Below are positions 61,213-64,000 of a stretch of 64,000 nucleotides of DNA, in pieces. Location: assembly GCF_000716605.1 (NCBI RefSeq), contig NZ_JNXE01000009.1:62001-126000 (forward strand), read 5' to 3'. A program made the translations under genes and the position numbers. This DNA is from Streptomyces sp. NRRL F-525. Lineage in GTDB: Bacteria > Actinomycetota > Actinomycetes > Streptomycetales > Streptomycetaceae. Numbering within the stretch: position 1 is the stretch's first letter; the number at the start of each line of letters is the position of its first letter. The notes under the pieces were generated by a model. It was given only the letters and a program-made list of their open reading frames with translations, did no database searches and had not been told where the DNA came from.

Positions 61213-61242
61213 GTGGCTGGTCGCGCAGTTCCCCGCGCCCCT
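61213..61242 (+). repeat. Copy of the dispersed GC-rich repeat
   Basis: GTGGCTGGTCGCGCAGTTCC followed by CCGCGCCCCT, an exact match to the copies at 2557 and 2623. It lies in the gap between the nucleotidyltransferase and the DoxX gene, just before their shared hairpin. Confidence 0.9.
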
Positions 61243-61256
61243 AAAAGCAAAACCGC

Positions 61257-61289
61257 AGAGGGCCCGCACTGGAAAAGTGCGGGCCCTCT
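61257..61289. terminator. Two-way terminator between the nucleotidyltransferase and DoxX genes
   Basis: AGAGGGCCCGCACT (61257-61270), a 5-base loop GGAAA, AGTGCGGGCCCTCT (61276-61289): a perfect 14-bp stem between convergent genes. Confidence 0.9.
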
Positions 61290-61347
61290 CACATTACTGG
61301 TGGTCAGCCGGTAGGGGACCGGGTCAGCAAGCCCCCCACCGGCCCAG

Positions 61348-62958
61348 TTACCCCAACAGGCCGCCCACCAGGCCCGGCTGGCCGGAGGAGGATGAACCTC
61401 CGGTGTTGGAGCCGCCGTTGGAGCCGGTGCCGCCGCCGCTGGTGCCACCGGTGGACGTGGGTCCTGAGGTGGTGCTGGGGGCCTGGCCGGCCGGGGAGGA
61501 CTGCTGGGGCTGGGTGCGGCCCGCGGTGCCCTGGGTCTGGCTGGGGGCGCCGCTGGTGGCCGTACCGGAGGAGGAGTGGGTCGCGCCCGGGGTCGTCGCG
61601 GCGCCCGACGGCTTGGCCGAAGTCGCGGGCCGGGACGGGGACTTGGACGCCCTGGGGCTGCTGCTGTGGCTCTTGGTCGGTTCGCCGGGGAGCGGGGCGC
61701 CGGGCAGTTCGTTGCGCGGGGCCTCGCCGGGGCCGGGGACGACCACGCGGCTGGAGTCGCGGACCGCGCCGCCGAGCAGGGAGCCCACCAGCAGGGTGAG
61801 GCCGATGGAGACGGCCGTGACGAGGGCGCCGCGGCGCAGGACGTAGCGCCGCAACTCCCAGATGTCGGCGCGGGGTCCGAGGCGGCGCCAGGCGCTGCCC
61901 GCGAGGCGGCCGTCGACGGAGTAGACGGGGGCGCCCGCGATGATCAGCGGGGACCAGGCGGCGAGATAGATGATGTCGGGGGCGTCGTAGGCCGGGACGG
62001 TCTTCCAGCTGACCGTGACGATCAGTGCCGCGGAGAGCAGCGCGCCGAAGACCGCGGCGACCCGCTGCCACAGGCCGAGGATCGTCAGGACGCCCACGAT
62101 GACCTGCGCGAAGGCGATGACGAGCCCGGAGCCGACCGGGTGCTGGAGCGCGAACTGCCGTAGCGGCTCGGCGACTTCCCACGGGTGGAGGGTGTTGAGC
62201 CACTTCACCATGGAGCCGCGCTTGCCGCCGTCGAAGTAGACGGGGTCGCACAGTTTGCCCATGCCGGCGTAGATGGTGATGAAGCCGAGGAAGATGCGCA
62301 GCGGGAGGAGGACGACCCCGAGGTTCATCCGGCGGCCGGGGTAATAGGCGTGCCGTACGGGCTCGTTGGGGTTGCGGCGGGTGCGACGCTCGCGTTCCGT
62401 GCCGTCGAAGTCCTCGAACTCCCCGTCACCGTAGGCGGGTTCGTCGTAGGCGCTGCCCACCGTCCGCATGGGCGGCAGGAGTCGGTTCTCGCCGGTGTCG
62501 TGGTCGCCGCCGCGCTGGGCGCCGACGACCGGGGTCTCGATGGTCCGCGCGGTCAGGTCGTCGTCGTAACCGCCGCTGTCGATACGGGGGATGACCTGCG
62601 TGGCTCCGGCGTCGCCGGCCGGTTCGTCGCCGTGGCGGACGCCCGTGCCGCGCACGGCCTGGAGCAGCCGGTGAGCGCCGGTGTCGTCCGGGGCGGACTT
62701 GCCGCTCCAGACGACGGGCCGGCGACGCGCGCCGGCGGCGGGGATCCGGCCGGGGGCCTCGGTGGCGCTCAGGTGCCGTGCGATCCGCGGCGACGGGGGA
62801 CGCGACGAGGCGCCCAACTGCACGCGGAAGCTCGCATGATTGACGATGATCTGCGCCGGATCGCTCGGCACCTTCACCATGCTCAGCGCGGGAGCGTCGT
62901 CGAAGCCCGACGGGCCGTCCCCCGTGGGTGTGCGGGGTGTTCTGGTGTCCACACTCAT
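61348..62958 (-). CDS. DoxX-family membrane protein with disordered tails
   Basis: 536 residues. A hydrophilic N-terminal region (~1-195) precedes the DoxX core of about four segments (LRIFLGFITIYAGMGKL, GSGLVIAFAQVIVGVLTI, AAVFGALLSAALIVTVSW, DIIYLAAWSPLIIAG). A fifth hydrophobic helix (LVTAVSIGLTLLVGSLLGG) leads to a Ser/Thr/Pro/Gly-rich tail of about 130 residues, presumably outside the cell. DoxX proteins are often quinone/redox-linked; the role of this long streptomycete form is unknown. Similar to the SCO4237 position in S. coelicolor. Confidence 0.85.
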   Translation of the reverse strand: MSVDTRTPRTPTGDGPSGFDDAPALSMVKVPSDPAQIIVNHASFRVQLGASSRPPSPRIARHLSATEAPGRIPAAGARRRPVVWSGKSAPDDTGAHRLLQAVRGTGVRHGDEPAGDAGATQVIPRIDSGGYDDDLTARTIETPVVGAQRGGDHDTGENRLLPPMRTVGSAYDEPAYGDGEFEDFDGTERERRTRRNPNEPVRHAYYPGRRMNLGVVLLPLRIFLGFITIYAGMGKLCDPVYFDGGKRGSMVKWLNTLHPWEVAEPLRQFALQHPVGSGLVIAFAQVIVGVLTILGLWQRVAAVFGALLSAALIVTVSWKTVPAYDAPDIIYLAAWSPLIIAGAPVYSVDGRLAGSAWRRLGPRADIWELRRYVLRRGALVTAVSIGLTLLVGSLLGGAVRDSSRVVVPGPGEAPRNELPGAPLPGEPTKSHSSSPRASKSPSRPATSAKPSGAATTPGATHSSSGTATSGAPSQTQGTAGRTQPQQSSPAGQAPSTTSGPTSTGGTSGGGTGSNGGSNTGGSSSSGQPGLVGGLLG

Positions 62959-63076
62959 CTAACCGAGTGACGTGTGTTTAGGACACTGCTTTGACTCGCC
63001 GGAAGTGTCCGGACCGCGTCAAGCGTGTGCCCGGCGCCCAGATTGCCCCGAGTGGGGGACGGTGCCGAACGTCCGT

Positions 63077-63997
63077 TCAGGAGCGCTTGCGTGCCGCCTC
63101 GTAGAGCACAACTCCGGCCGCCACACCGGCGTTCAGGGACTCCGCGCCACCGGGCATCGGGATGCGGACCCTGAAGTCGCAGGTCTCGCCCACGAGTCGG
63201 GACAGGCCCTTGCCCTCGCTGCCGACGACGATGACCACCGGGCCCTGCAGCGCGGCGAGTTCACCGACCTCGTGGTCACCGTCGGCCGCCAGACCGACGA
63301 TCGCGAGACCCGCCTTCTTGTACGCCTCCAGCGCGCGCGTCAGGTTCGTGGCACGGGCTACGGGCGTACGGGCGGCCGTACCGGCGGACGTCTTCCACGC
63401 ACCGGCGGTCATGCCGGCCGCGCGCCGCTCGGGGACGAGCACGCCGTGGCCGCCGAACGCGGCGACGGAGCGGACGATCGCGCCGAGGTTGCGCGGGTCG
63501 GTCACCCCGTCGAGGGCGACGATCAGCGGGTCCTCGCCCTTGTCGTAGGCCGCGTTGGCGAGGTCCTCGGCGTGCGCGTACTCGTACGGCGGGACCTGGA
63601 GGACCATGCCCTGGTGGTTGAGGCCGTTCGTCATGCGGTCGAGCTCGGGGCGCGGGGCCTCCATGAGGTGGACGCCACCGCGCTCGGCGACGAGCTGGAG
63701 CGCCTCGCGCACCCGCTCGTCGTTGTCGATGAACTGCTGGACGTAGAGCGTGACCGCCGGGACGCCCTCGCGCAGCGCCTCCACGACCGGGTTGCGGCCG
63801 ACGACCATCTCGGACGTGCCCTTGCCGCCACGCCCGCGCGGCGCGGGACGGCGCTGGACCTGCTTGGCCTTGGAGTTGGCGATGCGGTTCTTCTTGTGGC
63901 CCTTGCGCGCCTCGGCGGGCGGGGTGGGGCCCTTGCCTTCGAGGCCCCTGCGCCGCTGGCCGCCACTGCCGACCTGCGCGCCCTTCTTGCCGGACAT
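63077..63997 (-). CDS. rlmB: TrmH-family 23S rRNA 2'-O-methyltransferase
   Basis: 306 residues from the ATG at 63997. A long Lys/Arg-rich N-terminus (residues 1-60, RNA-binding) precedes the SPOUT domain. The TrmH motifs are [20 protein letters not shown] (motif 1), [16 protein letters not shown] (motif 2) and [20 protein letters not shown] (motif 3, SAM knot). It should methylate G2251 of 23S rRNA (RlmB numbering). The right end of the window follows only 3 bases beyond the start. Confidence 0.94.
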   Translation of the reverse strand: MSGKKGAQVGSGGQRRRGLEGKGPTPPAEARKGHKKNRIANSKAKQVQRRPAPRGRGGKGTSEMVVGRNPVVEALREGVPAVTLYVQQFIDNDERVREALQLVAERGGVHLMEAPRPELDRMTNGLNHQGMVLQVPPYEYAHAEDLANAAYDKGEDPLIVALDGVTDPRNLGAIVRSVAAFGGHGVLVPERRAAGMTAGAWKTSAGTAARTPVARATNLTRALEAYKKAGLAIVGLAADGDHEVGELAALQGPVVIVVGSEGKGLSRLVGETCDFRVRIPMPGGAESLNAGVAAGVVLYEAARKRS

Positions 63998-64000
63998 GCG

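Overview
The window is a stretch of high-GC actinobacterial chromosome, almost certainly from a Streptomyces. The evidence is the extreme third-position GC, the family content (DUF397/DUF5753 regulators, TerD, an MsiK-type sugar ATPase, a GAF-PAS-GGDEF protein, mycothiol-type DinB domains), the many leaderless genes and the typical dispersed intergenic repeats. From groEL to the RNA methyltransferase at the right edge, the gene order matches my memory of the S. coelicolor SCO429x-SCO423x region. No plasmid, phage, transposase or CRISPR array is visible. Most of the window is ordinary core-arm chromosome with small accessory islands.

Layout. 1-8,000: an HD hydrolase faces a compact minus-strand island: a 31-residue peptide gene with a perfect Shine-Dalgarno, two SagB-type flavin dehydrogenases, a MATE exporter and, after a repeat-filled gap, an S9 (prolyl-oligopeptidase type) peptidase. 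This looks like a small ribosomal-peptide (RiPP) locus and is the best candidate for something undescribed. 8,000-12,200: an RpiR regulator, MurQ and a PTS IIBC permease form a MurNAc recycling unit. 12,200-22,650: fatty acyl and F420-type oxidoreductases, a methyltransferase, an XRE plus tandem DUF397 module, small membrane proteins, a metallophosphoesterase and an Old Yellow Enzyme.

22,800-36,800: groEL under a CIRCE element, cspA, thrC with its sulfur-carrier partner under a SAM-I riboswitch, then gpgS, otsA and otsB (compatible solutes), an orphan sugar-binding lipoprotein, nagK-nagA with DasR-type sites, a PfkB kinase and a membrane-anchored carbohydrate-binding-like protein. 36,900-46,600: the diguanylate cyclase (CdgB-like), a flavin reductase, a truncated ECF sigma gene, ArfB, TerD, a DUF1266 protein, a thioesterase, a GNAT-Nudix fusion and an M1 aminopeptidase.

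46,600-64,000: a pentapeptide-repeat protein, a SoxR-box-controlled oxidoreductase and MFS operon, an amine oxidase, a rhomboid-like protein divergent from a phosphotransferase, LysR/MFS/GNAT, a DUF2975-XRE pair with an elaborate operator, tRNA-Thr(UGU), msiK, a nucleotidyltransferase, a DoxX protein and the TrmH-family methyltransferase RlmB. Amino-sugar and sugar uptake/recycling (murQ, PTS, nagKA, msiK, pfkB) and stress/osmolyte functions (groEL, cspA, ots, gpgS, terD, SoxR) are the recurring themes. Two repeat families run through the intergenic spaces: a GC-rich 28-30 bp element (8 copies, one now coding for the NagA N-terminus) and an AT-rich palindrome (3 copies).
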